Below are positions 1-10,279 of a stretch of 64,000 bases of DNA, in pieces. This stretch comes from Aliirhizobium wenxiniae (GTDB lineage Bacteria > Pseudomonadota > Alphaproteobacteria > Rhizobiales > Rhizobiaceae), in the NCBI RefSeq assembly GCF_019511445.1, contig NZ_JAEUAN010000007.1, forward strand, positions 124,001 through 188,000, read 5' to 3'. A program made the translations under genes and the position numbers. Below the pieces are notes generated by a model. It did no database searches, was not told where the DNA came from, and saw nothing but the letters and a program-made list of their open reading frames with translations. Each line of letters opens with the position of its first letter. Position 1 is the first letter of the stretch.

Positions 1-832
1 GTTTCGGCGAGGTCCAGACCTCCTTTGGCTGCCAGACCTGCAGGAAGCCGATCAGGCAGGCCATGGACAGGAGCGAGGCGCCGATATCGACGATCCACGG
101 GTTGATGTAATTGGAGATGAAGAACTGGGCGAGCGCGAAGGATGCACCGGTCACCAGAATGGCCGGCCAGATCTGCATCATCCCCTTGCGTCCGGCAAAC
201 ACCCAGATCAGCCAGAAGGGCACGAGAACCGAGAAGAACGGCAATTGCCGCCCCACCATGGCGCCGAGCAGATAGGGATCGATGCCGGTGACCTGCGACA
301 ATCCCTGGATCGGCGTGCCGAGCGCGCCATAGGCGACGGGCGCCGTGTTGGCGATCAGCGACAGGCCGGATGCTGCAAGCGGAGAGAAACCGAGGCCGAT
401 CAAGATCGCGCCGGTGACGGCAACCGGCGTGCCGAAACCGGATGCGCCTTCGAAAAAAGCTCCGAAGGCAAAGGCGATCAGGAGAAGCTGGATACGGCGG
501 TCATCCGTGACGCTGCCGATCGTCTGCTGCAGCTTTTCGAACTGGCCCTTCTCCACCGTCAACCGGTAGAGAAAGATGACGTTCAGCACGATCCAGCCGA
601 TCGGGAAGAAGCCGGTGACAGCTCCCAAAACGGTTGCACTCAAGGACATGCCGACCGGCATTGTGAATATGAAGATGGCAATCAGATTGGCAATGATCAG
701 CGCGATGATGGCTGCGATATGCGCCTTCACCACATTGGTTGCGATCAGGCCGAGAAGAATGAGAACGGGAATTGCGGCGAGTATGGTGGACAGGACAGCG
801 CTGCCCATGGGGTCATAAACTTGATTCCACAT
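1..832 (-). CDS. lldP: L-lactate permease (LldP family), 3' end cut by window edge
   Basis: Proton-coupled uptake of L-lactate (and glycolate in relatives) across the inner membrane. The visible N-terminal ~277 residues start MWNQVYDPMGSAVLS and form successive hydrophobic helices. They contain the family signature FFEGASGFGTPVAVTGA, followed by a second conserved NTAPVAYGALGTPI stretch. LldP proteins are usually ~500-560 residues, so roughly half is missing beyond the window. The ATG at 832 has no alternative nearby in frame. It is transcribed divergently from the M20 peptidase. The upstream region holds a CGGAC-N8-GTCCG inverted repeat that could bind a lactate regulator. No lactate dehydrogenase gene is visible beside it on this side. 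Confidence 0.9.
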   Translation of the reverse strand, partial: MWNQVYDPMGSAVLSTILAAIPVLILLGLIATNVVKAHIAAIIALIIANLIAIFIFTMPVGMSLSATVLGAVTGFFPIGWIVLNVIFLYRLTVEKGQFEKLQQTIGSVTDDRRIQLLLIAFAFGAFFEGASGFGTPVAVTGAILIGLGFSPLAASGLSLIANTAPVAYGALGTPIQGLSQVTGIDPYLLGAMVGRQLPFFSVLVPFWLIWVFAGRKGMMQIWPAILVTGASFALAQFFISNYINPWIVDIGASLLSMACLIGFLQVWQPKEVWTSPK

Positions 833-850
833 TGAAGCCCCTCCCAAGGC

Positions 851-868
851 CGGACGAAACATTGTCCG
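851..868. promoter_or_regulatory. Inverted repeat upstream of lldP, possible operator
   Basis: CGGAC and GTCCG arms separated by 8 nt lie about 20 nt upstream of the lldP start codon, in the lldP/M20 divergent region. Position and symmetry suggest a repressor site, for example of the GntR/LldR type. The motif was not compared with a known consensus. Confidence 0.3.
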
Positions 869-1058
869 AATTTGGAGCATATACCTCCACTTTAACCACA
901 GTCCAGAGTTGCACACCTTCGACCAAAGTTGCATTGCCGGCATATTCGCAGCCGAAGCGGCGGCATTTGCCATTGTGCCCCCCTCCCCTTGCTTGCTAAC
1001 AGTTTGGAGGCAAGCTGGCCGCCCGCGTGCGCTGCCGCTCAAAAGACAAGGTGTTTCC

Positions 1059-2450
1059 ATGACCGATATTTCCGCCGTTCTCGATCGCGCCGACCAGAAC
1101 CTCTCCGACAGCATCGAACGTCTCTTCTCGCTCGTTCGTATCCAGTCGATCTCGACTGATCCGGCCTACAAGGCCGAATGCCGCAAGGCTGCCGAATGGC
1201 TGGTCACTGAGCTGAAGGGCATCGGCTTCGATGCCTCCGTGCGCGATACTGCCGGTCATCCGATGGTCGTCGCGCATCATGACGCCGCCACCGCCGATGC
1301 GCCGCATGTGCTTTTCTACGGCCATTACGACGTGCAGCCGGTCGATCCGATCGAACTTTGGGAGGATTCTCCGTTCGAGCCGAAGATCAAGGAGCTTTCG
1401 CCCGGTCGCAAGGTGCTGACCGGCCGTGGCACAGCAGACGACAAGGGCCAGCTGATGACCTTCGTCGAAGCCTGCCGCGCCTACAAGGAAGTCAACGGCT
1501 CACTGCCGATCCGCGTCACCATCCTGTTCGAAGGCGAAGAAGAATCCGGTTCGCCGTCGCTGAAGCCGTTTCTCGATGCGAACGCAGCCGAACTGAAGGC
1601 TGAATTTGCCCTCGTCTGCGACACGAGCATGTGGGATGGCGATACGCCGGCGATCGCTGCGGCACTGCGTGGTCTCGTCGGTGAGGAAATCGTCATCAAG
1701 GCGGCTGACCGCGACCTGCATTCCGGCCTGTTCGGTGGGGCTGCCGCCAACCCGATCCATATCCTTACCGACATTCTCGCCGGTCTGCATGACGAGACCG
1801 GCCGGGTGACGCTCGAAGGTTTTTACGAAGGCGTCGAAGAAACCCCGACCAATATCAAGGAAGGCTGGGAAACGCTTGGTCGCAGCTCAGAGAGTTTTCT
1901 TGGCGGCGTCGGCCTTTCGATCCCGTCGGGCGAAAAGGGCCGTTCCGTGCTGGAACTGACCTGGGCACGTCCGACTGCGGAAGTGAACGGCATTACCGGC
2001 GGATATACCGGCGAAGGTTTTAAAACCGTGATCGCGGCTCAGGCCTCTGCCAAGGTTTCGTTCCGCCTTGTCGGTGACCAGAACCCGGCCAAGATTCGCG
2101 AAGCGTTCCGCGCCTATGTGCGCTCCAAAATCCCGGGCGACTGCTCGGTGGAGTTCCACGAACACGGAGCCTCGCCGGCCATCCAGCTCTCCTACGATTC
2201 CCCTGAGCTGACCAAGGCGAAGGGTGCCCTGTCGGCGGAATGGAAGAACCCGGCCGTGATCATCGGCATGGGCGGCTCGATCCCGATCGTCGGCGATTTC
2301 CAGAAGCAACTCGGCATGGATTCACTGCTTGTCGGCTTCGGTCTCGTCGATGACCGTATCCATTCGCCGAACGAGAAATATGATCTCAAGTCCTACCACA
2401 AGGGCATCCGCTCCTGGGCGCGGATCATGACGGCGTTGGCTCAGAAGTAA
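1059..2450 (+). CDS. M20 family metallodipeptidase
   Basis: Zinc-dependent dipeptidase of the M20 family (ArgE/DapE/CPG2 clan, CNDP-like subgroup), 463 residues, cytoplasmic. The metal ligands are visible in GHYDVQPVDP (first His and Asp) and GRGTADDKGQ (bridging Asp). The general base lies in EGEEESGSPS. The central dimerisation (lid) domain separates the two halves of the catalytic domain. The start is set at MTDISAVLDRADQNL, where homology begins; an in-frame extension to 909 lacks family features. An AAGG lies just upstream. It is monocistronic and ends before a palindromic repeat and a shared terminator. The substrate cannot be assigned from sequence. Confidence 0.9.
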   Translation: MTDISAVLDRADQNLSDSIERLFSLVRIQSISTDPAYKAECRKAAEWLVTELKGIGFDASVRDTAGHPMVVAHHDAATADAPHVLFYGHYDVQPVDPIELWEDSPFEPKIKELSPGRKVLTGRGTADDKGQLMTFVEACRAYKEVNGSLPIRVTILFEGEEESGSPSLKPFLDANAAELKAEFALVCDTSMWDGDTPAIAAALRGLVGEEIVIKAADRDLHSGLFGGAAANPIHILTDILAGLHDETGRVTLEGFYEGVEETPTNIKEGWETLGRSSESFLGGVGLSIPSGEKGRSVLELTWARPTAEVNGITGGYTGEGFKTVIAAQASAKVSFRLVGDQNPAKIREAFRAYVRSKIPGDCSVEFHEHGASPAIQLSYDSPELTKAKGALSAEWKNPAVIIGMGGSIPIVGDFQKQLGMDSLLVGFGLVDDRIHSPNEKYDLKSYHKGIRSWARIMTALAQK

Positions 2451-2473
2451 GCCAAAGCTGCGCTCTTCGTCTT

Positions 2474-2549
2474 CCTCGGGCTTGTCCCGAGGATCCAATC
2501 ACGTTGTGAAAAATTCAACGTGGCAGATGCTCGGGACAAGCCCGAGCAT
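2474..2549. repeat. Three-hairpin palindromic intergenic repeat
   Basis: Between the M20 gene and dnaJ lie three consecutive palindromes. CCTCGGG-CTTGT-CCCGAGG is at 2474-2492, ACGTTG-N9-CAACGT at 2501-2521 and ATGCTCGGG-ACAAG-CCCGAGCAT at 2527-2549. The outer two are inverted copies of each other, including their loops. This resembles the short mobile-looking palindromic repeats scattered through rhizobial intergenic DNA. It contains no coding sequence. Confidence 0.6.
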
Positions 2550-2593
2550 GACGATCCGTGAGCCTTCACAGTTCGAGATATCGCCACAAACGC

Positions 2594-2621
2594 AAAACGC
2601 CGGCTCTTCAGCCGGCGTTTT
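2594..2621. terminator. Bidirectional rho-independent terminator
   Basis: A 12-bp perfect stem (AAAACGCCGGCT / AGCCGGCGTTTT) with a CTTC loop and T tracts on both strands. It sits between the convergent M20 peptidase gene and dnaJ and can end transcription from either side. Confidence 0.85.
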
Positions 2622-2642
2622 CAATTCCATGATCACCTTCGA

Positions 2643-3770
2643 TCAATTGTCGAAGAATTCCTTCATCCGGGCGAAGAAGCCGGTCGATTCCGGGTTGTTC
2701 TCCTTGGACGAGATTTCCTCGAATTCCTGCAGCAGCTCGCGCTGGCGCTTGGTCAGCTTCTGCGGCGTTTCAATACCGATCTGGATATAGAGATCCCCCG
2801 TCTGCGACGAACGCAGAACCGGCATGCCCTTGCCCTTCAGACGAAACTGCTTGCCAGCCTGGGTGCCTTCCGGCACCGACACACGCGACTTCGAGCCATC
2901 CAGCGTGCCGACGTCGAATGTGCCGCCGAGCGCTGCCGTGGTCATCGAGATCGGTACGGCGCAGTAGAGATCGGCTCCGTCGCGCTGGAAGAACTCATGC
3001 GGGGTGACCGACAGGAAGATGTAGAGGTCGCCCGCCGGGCCGCCACGGGCTCCGGCTTCGCCTTCGCCTTGAAGACGAATACGGGTGCCGTCCTCGATAC
3101 CGGCCGGGATGTTGACCGAGAGCGAACGCTCTTCGGTCACGCGGCCCTGGCCGTGGCACTTGGTGCAGGGATCGGTAATCGTCTGACCGCGACCGTGACA
3201 GGTCGGGCAGGTGCGCTCAACCGAGAAGAAGCCCTGGCTCGCGCGAACGCGACCGGAACCCTGACAGGTGCCGCAGGTTTTTGGCTGCGTGCCGGGCTTG
3301 GCGCCGGAACCGGTGCAGACGTCGCAGGTGATCGAGGTCGGGACCCTGATCTGAGCCGTCTTGCCGTTATAGGCTTCCTCGAGCGAAATTTCCATGTTGT
3401 AGCGAAGATCGGCGCCGCGTTCGCGACCACCGGCGGAACGGCGCGCACGACCGCCACCCATCATCTCGCCAAAGATATCTTCGAAAATGTCGGAGAAACC
3501 GCCGGCGCCACCGCCGAAACCGCCGCCACCGCCCATGCCACCCTGTTCGAAGGCTGCATGACCGTAACGATCATAGGCTGCGCGCTTCTGCGGGTCCTTG
3601 AGGGTTTCGTAGGCCTCGTTCAGTTCCTTGAACTTCTTTTCGGCTTCCGCATCACCGGGATTTTTGTCCGGATGGTATTTCATGGCCATCTTGCGGAAGG
3701 CGCTTTTCAGCTCCTTCTCGTCTGCCGATTTAGCAACGCCCAGGATTTCGTAAAAGTCTGCTTTGGCCAT
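2643..3770 (-). CDS. dnaJ: Chaperone DnaJ (Hsp40)
   Basis: Co-chaperone that stimulates the DnaK ATPase and delivers unfolded substrates. At 375 residues it is full length for the type I family. The J domain occupies residues ~3-68 with HPD in [11 protein letters not shown] Gly/Phe-rich linker follows (~75-105). Four CxxCxGxG zinc repeats are visible ([32 protein letters not shown]). The C-terminal substrate-binding domains extend to FFDN. It lies 89 nt downstream of dnaK on the same strand, with strong hairpins between them. It is probably co-transcribed from the heat-shock promoter upstream of dnaK. Confidence 0.98.
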   Translation of the reverse strand: MAKADFYEILGVAKSADEKELKSAFRKMAMKYHPDKNPGDAEAEKKFKELNEAYETLKDPQKRAAYDRYGHAAFEQGGMGGGGGFGGGAGGFSDIFEDIFGEMMGGGRARRSAGGRERGADLRYNMEISLEEAYNGKTAQIRVPTSITCDVCTGSGAKPGTQPKTCGTCQGSGRVRASQGFFSVERTCPTCHGRGQTITDPCTKCHGQGRVTEERSLSVNIPAGIEDGTRIRLQGEGEAGARGGPAGDLYIFLSVTPHEFFQRDGADLYCAVPISMTTAALGGTFDVGTLDGSKSRVSVPEGTQAGKQFRLKGKGMPVLRSSQTGDLYIQIGIETPQKLTKRQRELLQEFEEISSKENNPESTGFFARMKEFFDN

Positions 3771-3796
3771 TCAGGTATCCGGCTCCGGAAACGTAG

Positions 3797-3819
3797 TCCG
3801 GCTGCACAAGGCAGCCGGA
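3797..3819 (-). promoter_or_regulatory. dnaK-dnaJ intercistronic hairpin
   Basis: A 9-bp GC-rich stem (TCCGGCTGC / GCAGCCGGA, 5-nt loop) sits between dnaK and dnaJ. No T tract follows, so it is more likely an mRNA processing, stability or partial attenuation element that sets the DnaK:DnaJ ratio than a full terminator. A smaller hairpin lies right after the dnaK stop. Confidence 0.45.
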
Positions 3820-3859
3820 ACTTTTAGTCGACTATATTGAGGCTTCCGTCAACGGAGCC

Positions 3860-5758
<1,899 letters not shown>

Positions 5759-5871
5759 ATCTTCTCTCTCCTTTAAGCGAACTGTCGGGACCCCGAAAGG
5801 CATTCCGCTGACAGTTCCTCGACTGGGATGGTCTTCTTAATTCCTTGGCAGCCAGTGCTGCCGTCATGCGG

Positions 5872-5903
5872 CGTATATAAGGACGGGTTTTTCCGACTGC
5901 AAG
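5872..5903 (-). promoter_or_regulatory. RpoH (sigma-32)-type heat-shock promoter of dnaK
   Basis: Reading toward dnaK, CTTG (5900-5903) is followed by an 18-nt spacer and CTTATATACG (5872-5881). This fits every defined position of the alphaproteobacterial heat-shock consensus CTTG-N17/18-CYTATNTNNG. The inferred transcript has a ~110-nt leader before dnaK. Confidence 0.8.
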
Positions 5904-5977
5904 GCAGGAAATCGCCAGCCTTCAGGCAAAAAATGCGTTTCATCGTCTGATGCTTCAAAGCATGCGACCACAGGCGA

Positions 5978-8548
5978 TTACTGGCCCATGATCACATCGA
6001 GCAGGGTCGTCCTTCTGGCCTGCTGCGGCTGGTAGACATGGCCGCCATCGGAACCGACCTCACCGGGAGGCATCGGCCCACCGCCGACGCTGCCCGGCGG
6101 CACGGGACCCTGCGAATCATAGGGACCGCGATATTCACGATAATCGCGATATCCGCCCGCCTGCCCGGCGTCCGCATTGCCGCGATACTGGCGTTGCTGC
6201 CGGTTATCGTAGACCATGCCACCATTGCCATTGTTGCAGACTGCGTTGTCGCCATAGGCGCAGGGGATCGCGCCTGGCGGCTGCGGGACTGGCTGCCGAT
6301 CGCGGTTCCGGCCTGGCTGCACGGCAGCCTCACCCTGCTGCGGCAGCGGCTGCAGCGGACGGGAGCGGACGATATCGGAACCTGCCGGTGCCTGCGGCGC
6401 CGGCGGAAAACTGTCCTCACCCGAATAGGCGGGCTGATCTTCGCTTGCGCCCGGCAATATCCCGGAAATGATGTCGCCGATCGAGGTCGAAGGCGATTGC
6501 GGCTGGTCCGCGGCGGGCGGCAGTTGAACACCATTGCTGAAACCGAAGAGCGGCGTCGGCGTATATCCCTTCATCGCCACGGTCATGTATTCCTTCCAGG
6601 CCTTGGCCGGCAGCGTGCCGCCGGTGACCTTCTTCATGTAGCTACCGTCGTCATTGCCGAACCAGACGCCCGTCGTCAGGATGCTGGTGAAGCCGACAAA
6701 AAGGGCATCACGGGAATTCTGCGTCGTGCCGGACTTGCCGGCCGCCTGCCAGCCATCGAGACGCGCCGCCTTGCCGGTACCTTCCCGAATGACGCCGGAC
6801 ATCATGCCATTCATCGTGGCGGCGATCGGCTCGCTCAGGACACGCGGCGGATTGCTGTAATCCGCCTCATAGAGAACCTTTCCATCCGGATCGACGATCC
6901 GTTTGACGATATGCGGGGTGGCCTTGTAGCCGCCGTTCATGAAGGCCGCGTAGGACGAGGTCAGTTCGACAAGCGAGACTTCGGATGTGCCGAGCGCAAT
7001 CGAGGCATTCGGCTGAATGTCTGAATCGACGCCAAGCCGGTGGGCCATCGAAACCACCTTGTCCGGCCCAACGGCCATGACGAGTTGGGCCGCAACCGTA
7101 TTCAGCGAGCGCGACAGGGCGTAGGAGAGCGGAACCGGCCCCTTGTATTCCTTCTCGTAGTTTTCCGGCGTCCAGTTGCCGATCCTCACCGGCGCGTCAT
7201 TGACGATCGTGTCAGGGCCGTAACCCGCCTCGAGCGCCGAGGCATAAACGAAGGGCTTGAAGGCCGAACCGGGCTGGCGCTTGGCTTTGAAGGCCCGGTT
7301 GAACTGGCTCTGGGCATAATCGCGCCCGCCGACGACGGCACGGATCGCACCAGTCGCATCGACAGAAACGAGTGCCGCCTGCGATGCGTTCAGCTTGCCG
7401 CCTTCCTTTTTCAGGATGTCATTCAGCGATTTATCGGCGGCTTCCTCGAGCTTCAAGTCGATGGTCGTTTCGACTGTGACATCGACTTTAGGCTCACCGA
7501 TCAGGCTTTTGACTTCCTCGACCACCATATCGGCGGCGTAATGCTGCGGGCCGGACCAATAGCTCTTGGCCTGGGCCGGCGGCTGCGCCATTGCCTTGTT
7601 GTAGTCGGTATCGGTAATATAGCCTTCCTCGCGCATCGTGCCGAGCACGACCTGGGCACGCTCTTCCGCCGCTTTCGGATCACGGGCGGGAGAGAGGCGC
7701 GACGGCGCCTTCAGCAAGCCGGCAAGCGTTGCCGCTTCGCCAAGGTTCACCTCGCGCGCGGACTTGTTGAAATAGCGCCGGGACGCCGCCTCGACGCCAT
7801 AGGCATTCGAGCCGAAAAAGACCCGGTTCAAGTACATGGCAAGGATCTGATCCTTGGTGAACTTGTGTTCCAGCCAGAAGGACAGAAGCACTTCCTGAAT
7901 CTTGCGTTCGAAAGTGCGATCCGGCGAGAGGAACAGATTCTTCGCCAACTGCTGGGTGATCGTCGAGCCACCCTGGATCGGCTGGCCGGTCAGGTTGTTG
8001 ACGAAAGCACGCGCCAGACCGAAGGGGTCGACACCGAAATGCGAATAGAAACGCCGGTCTTCAATGGAGATGACCGCCTGCGGCAGGTAGGGCGACATTT
8101 CTTCGAGCGCCAGAGCCTCACCACCGGTCGCGCCGCGATTGGCGATGACGGAACCGTCGATCGACGTGATCTTCATGTTCGGTGGGCGATCGGGGATGGA
8201 CCAGCTGCTGGCGGCAGGCATCTGCGCGCCGTAATAGAGCACAAGTCCGCCAATGCCGATCGCAGCCCAAATACCGAGAACGATGCACCAGTAGATCAGT
8301 CGGCGCAGCGGAGCGAACAAACCACCACCGGAATGGTCGCGTTCCTTGCGGGATCCGGACCTTGCCGACCCTCTCTTCTCACGACGGCCAGAATCGGCTT
8401 TCGCGTCAGCTTTCGACGCACGTTTAGAACCCTTGCGATGACCGACAATCCGATCGTCGGCCTCAAGGCGAAACTCATCTTCATCTTCGTCGCGCGATGC
8501 TTCGAAGGAAGGTTCAACGCGTTTATCTGATCTGCCTCTGGCTGCCAT
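5978..8548 (-). CDS. Class A penicillin-binding protein (bifunctional glycosyltransferase/transpeptidase)
   Basis: Polymerises lipid II and cross-links peptidoglycan at the inner-membrane outer face. Of 856 residues, 1-80 are a charged cytoplasmic tail rich in K/R/S, and 84-106 form one transmembrane helix. The GT51 domain follows, with catalytic Glu163 in IEDRRFYSHFG and the QGGSTITQQLAKN motif. The transpeptidase domain has SxxK at Ser428-Lys431, SxN at 481-483 and KSG at 605-607. The C-terminal ~150 residues are Pro/Gln/Gly-rich with YRDYREYRGPYD-type repeats and look disordered. Rhizobiaceae carry several class A enzymes; which paralogue this is (1a or 1b type) cannot be settled here. Confidence 0.93.
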   Translation of the reverse strand: MAARGRSDKRVEPSFEASRDEDEDEFRLEADDRIVGHRKGSKRASKADAKADSGRREKRGSARSGSRKERDHSGGGLFAPLRRLIYWCIVLGIWAAIGIGGLVLYYGAQMPAASSWSIPDRPPNMKITSIDGSVIANRGATGGEALALEEMSPYLPQAVISIEDRRFYSHFGVDPFGLARAFVNNLTGQPIQGGSTITQQLAKNLFLSPDRTFERKIQEVLLSFWLEHKFTKDQILAMYLNRVFFGSNAYGVEAASRRYFNKSAREVNLGEAATLAGLLKAPSRLSPARDPKAAEERAQVVLGTMREEGYITDTDYNKAMAQPPAQAKSYWSGPQHYAADMVVEEVKSLIGEPKVDVTVETTIDLKLEEAADKSLNDILKKEGGKLNASQAALVSVDATGAIRAVVGGRDYAQSQFNRAFKAKRQPGSAFKPFVYASALEAGYGPDTIVNDAPVRIGNWTPENYEKEYKGPVPLSYALSRSLNTVAAQLVMAVGPDKVVSMAHRLGVDSDIQPNASIALGTSEVSLVELTSSYAAFMNGGYKATPHIVKRIVDPDGKVLYEADYSNPPRVLSEPIAATMNGMMSGVIREGTGKAARLDGWQAAGKSGTTQNSRDALFVGFTSILTTGVWFGNDDGSYMKKVTGGTLPAKAWKEYMTVAMKGYTPTPLFGFSNGVQLPPAADQPQSPSTSIGDIISGILPGASEDQPAYSGEDSFPPAPQAPAGSDIVRSRPLQPLPQQGEAAVQPGRNRDRQPVPQPPGAIPCAYGDNAVCNNGNGGMVYDNRQQRQYRGNADAGQAGGYRDYREYRGPYDSQGPVPPGSVGGGPMPPGEVGSDGGHVYQPQQARRTTLLDVIMGQ

Positions 8549-8840
8549 GCGAGCCGGCGTTCCCCTGTCCTGTGTCGACCCGAACTGTGGGCCCTTTTGC
8601 CGATAGGTTTCCGCTGGACTCTAAATGCGGCGATTTAAGGAGGGGTAAAAGGCAAACAGAGAGTGAAGGAGACACCTAAATCTTCGAGTAATTGTGCCGC
8701 GATATGGCTCTTTGCCCTGAAAACCATGGCTTTCCAGCGAAGCCTATATTTGGTAACATCAGGTAACGCTAAAGTTACGCGTCCGGCAGAGAAGAGGGAG
8801 CAGTCCCCTGTTGCCGGGTTCAATGCTCGGGGAGGGAGCC

Positions 8841-9023
8841 ATGAACAAGATCTTCGAGGCTGTCATCCGCAAGGGCGACCAGCGCGTGCCAGTGGGGCTC
8901 GTCAATCTCAAGCAGGCACTGGAAATGTCGGAAAAGCTCGTCTTCGAATTCAGCCACCCTGAACACGAAGCCGGCAGGACAGATGTCTTCGTCGGCCGTG
9001 AGGTGCTGCAAAAGCTGATGTGA
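8841..9023 (+). CDS. Conserved small hypothetical protein (60 aa)
   Basis: A 60-residue protein starting MNKIFEAVIRKGDQRVPVGL and ending VLQKLM. It has no signal peptide or membrane segment and mixes charged and aliphatic residues like a small globular protein. The start is chosen because GGGGAGGGAG lies 5-10 nt upstream of this ATG; an in-frame ATG 10 codons earlier lacks such a site. It is the first of a run of small same-strand genes up to 10.6 kb. I do not recognise its function. Confidence 0.6.
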   Translation: MNKIFEAVIRKGDQRVPVGLVNLKQALEMSEKLVFEFSHPEHEAGRTDVFVGREVLQKLM

Positions 9024-9154
9024 GCATACCGTCATCCACGCACACCATTCGTGCGTATGGGGCCAAAACACAGACATCACGCATATTCGTGATTTGGGCA
9101 GACGCGCTTTGCTTGTTATTCTCCCGGACGCAACAAGCGATAAGGAGAATGGGC

Positions 9155-9364
9155 ATGAAAACATTTCTCGTCGCAGCTGCCGTCATCGGCCTTACGTCTT
9201 CCGCAGCTCTTGCGGATTGCGCCGGTCACAAGGTGACGGCATCGCATGAGGTGGACAAGGAGTTCACCACAGCCAGCATTGCTTCCACTCCCGCACAACA
9301 GGAATTGAAGCAGACGGGGCAACAAACCGCCCCTGTCACGGAAAACCAGAAAGCCACCCCTTAA
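9155..9364 (+). CDS. Small exported hypothetical protein (69 aa)
   Basis: A 69-residue protein starting MKTFLVAAAVIGLTSSAALA, a typical Sec signal peptide with predicted cleavage after ALA. The mature part (DCAGHKVTASHEVDKEF...) is short, polar and Gln/Thr/Pro-rich, probably an unstructured periplasmic peptide. AAGGAG lies 7 nt before the ATG; an in-frame ATG two codons upstream sits too close to that site. No function is recognised. Confidence 0.65.
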   Translation: MKTFLVAAAVIGLTSSAALADCAGHKVTASHEVDKEFTTASIASTPAQQELKQTGQQTAPVTENQKATP

Positions 9365-9418
9365 AACGACGCTCCGCGCCGGGGCACGCTTCTGGCGCGG
9401 AGTGCAGCGGTCATGGTG

Positions 9419-9443
9419 GGAACCATGCAAGGCGATCTCCGTT
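9419..9443 (+). promoter_or_regulatory. EcfG (general stress sigma factor)-type promoter
   Basis: GGAAC at 9419-9423, a 16-nt spacer and CGTT at 9440-9443 exactly match the alphaproteobacterial EcfG consensus GGAAC-N16/17-CGTT. The motif lies ~30 nt upstream of the 65-aa gene at 9475 and would give a very short leader carrying its AAAAGGAGGT ribosome site. Confidence 0.75.
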
Positions 9444-9474
9444 GGGTCTTCAGGAACCCGAAAAGGAGGTTGCG

Positions 9475-9672
9475 ATGCCAAACAGAGATCCTATCCCTAC
9501 CCCGACATCGGACACGCCGCGCGGACCAGTGCCAACGGATGGCCTGCCGGACAGGACACAGGAAAAACCGCCTCTGACGCCAGTACAGGACAAGGGCGAC
9601 AACAAAAATCCGCAGGACCCCGTTCTCGACCCTGCCCTCCTGCCAACGGGTGATCCGGCTGGCATGGCCTGA
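9475..9672 (+). CDS. Small proline-rich hypothetical protein (65 aa)
   Basis: A 65-residue, Pro/Asp-rich, probably intrinsically disordered protein (MPNRDPIPTPTSDTPRGPVP ... PTGDPAGMA). It has no cysteine, signal peptide or membrane segment. An almost perfect ribosome site, AAAAGGAGGT, ends 4 nt before the ATG, and an EcfG-type promoter lies directly upstream. The gene is therefore likely real and stress-induced, despite its low complexity. No enzymatic role is suggested. Confidence 0.6.
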   Translation: MPNRDPIPTPTSDTPRGPVPTDGLPDRTQEKPPLTPVQDKGDNKNPQDPVLDPALLPTGDPAGMA

Positions 9673-9960
9673 ACCGGTTCACGGGATGATGAAGCGAGGC
9701 AGATCCGCGTCGAGACTTCCTCGTAACGACACTTTCTATCGCGATAGAAACAGCCGCAGGTTTTTTAACCCTCAAATTGCACCCGCGCTAACTTGTTGTT
9801 GCCATTTCATTAACCGGATTACAAATTGCGGCACGGGTAAGGATTTTTGTAAGGCACGGGTTCCAGCGCATGGCGCAGGTTTCGTGCTCTCTTAGTCTGC
9901 CCAAGGCGAAGTCGAAACTGGACTGTCTGCCACCGGGCCCAACCGTGACGTGAGGGTTTC

Positions 9961-10173
9961 ATGCCGACGCAGTTGATCCGAAATCCGGTCAATCCGGAAC
10001 AGCTTGCCCTGCTTCAGCAAGTTTTCAACGATACATGTGCCGAGCATGGCATCGACAAGGCGAGCGCTGATGGCGAAGCTCTCGCCCTCATTCTGGTGAA
10101 CTCGCTGCAAAAAGGTTCGAACGAAAAGGAACGGCTGGAATCACTGGCTGGCGCCTTGATCCAGGAGCGTTGA
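9961..10173 (+). CDS. Conserved small hypothetical protein (70 aa)
   Basis: A 70-residue protein (MPTQLIRNPVNPEQLALLQQ ... LAGALIQER), predominantly helical, with a Leu/Gln-rich N-terminus. It has no signal peptide or membrane segment. GTGAGGG lies 4-10 nt before the ATG. The ~290 nt upstream, from 9673 to 9960, holds no gene or clear promoter that I can identify. Proteins of this size and composition occur as uncharacterised rhizobial families; no function is claimed. Confidence 0.55.
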   Translation: MPTQLIRNPVNPEQLALLQQVFNDTCAEHGIDKASADGEALALILVNSLQKGSNEKERLESLAGALIQER

Positions 10174-10218
10174 TTTCGGTCATGTGACATCGAATGACGT
10201 TCATCTTTTCCATCCGAG

Positions 10219-10244
10219 GGAACTTAACCTCCACCTCGAAAGTT
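10219..10244 (+). promoter_or_regulatory. Candidate EcfG-type promoter upstream of the membrane-anchored stress protein
   Basis: GGAAC at 10219-10223 is followed by a 17-nt spacer and AGTT at 10241-10244. It deviates from GGAAC-N16/17-CGTT at one position of the -10 element. It sits ~36 nt upstream of the CDS at 10280, a plausible distance. Confidence 0.5.
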
Positions 10245-10279
10245 GACCGGGCTCCAAGATCAACATGATGGAGGCCGGC

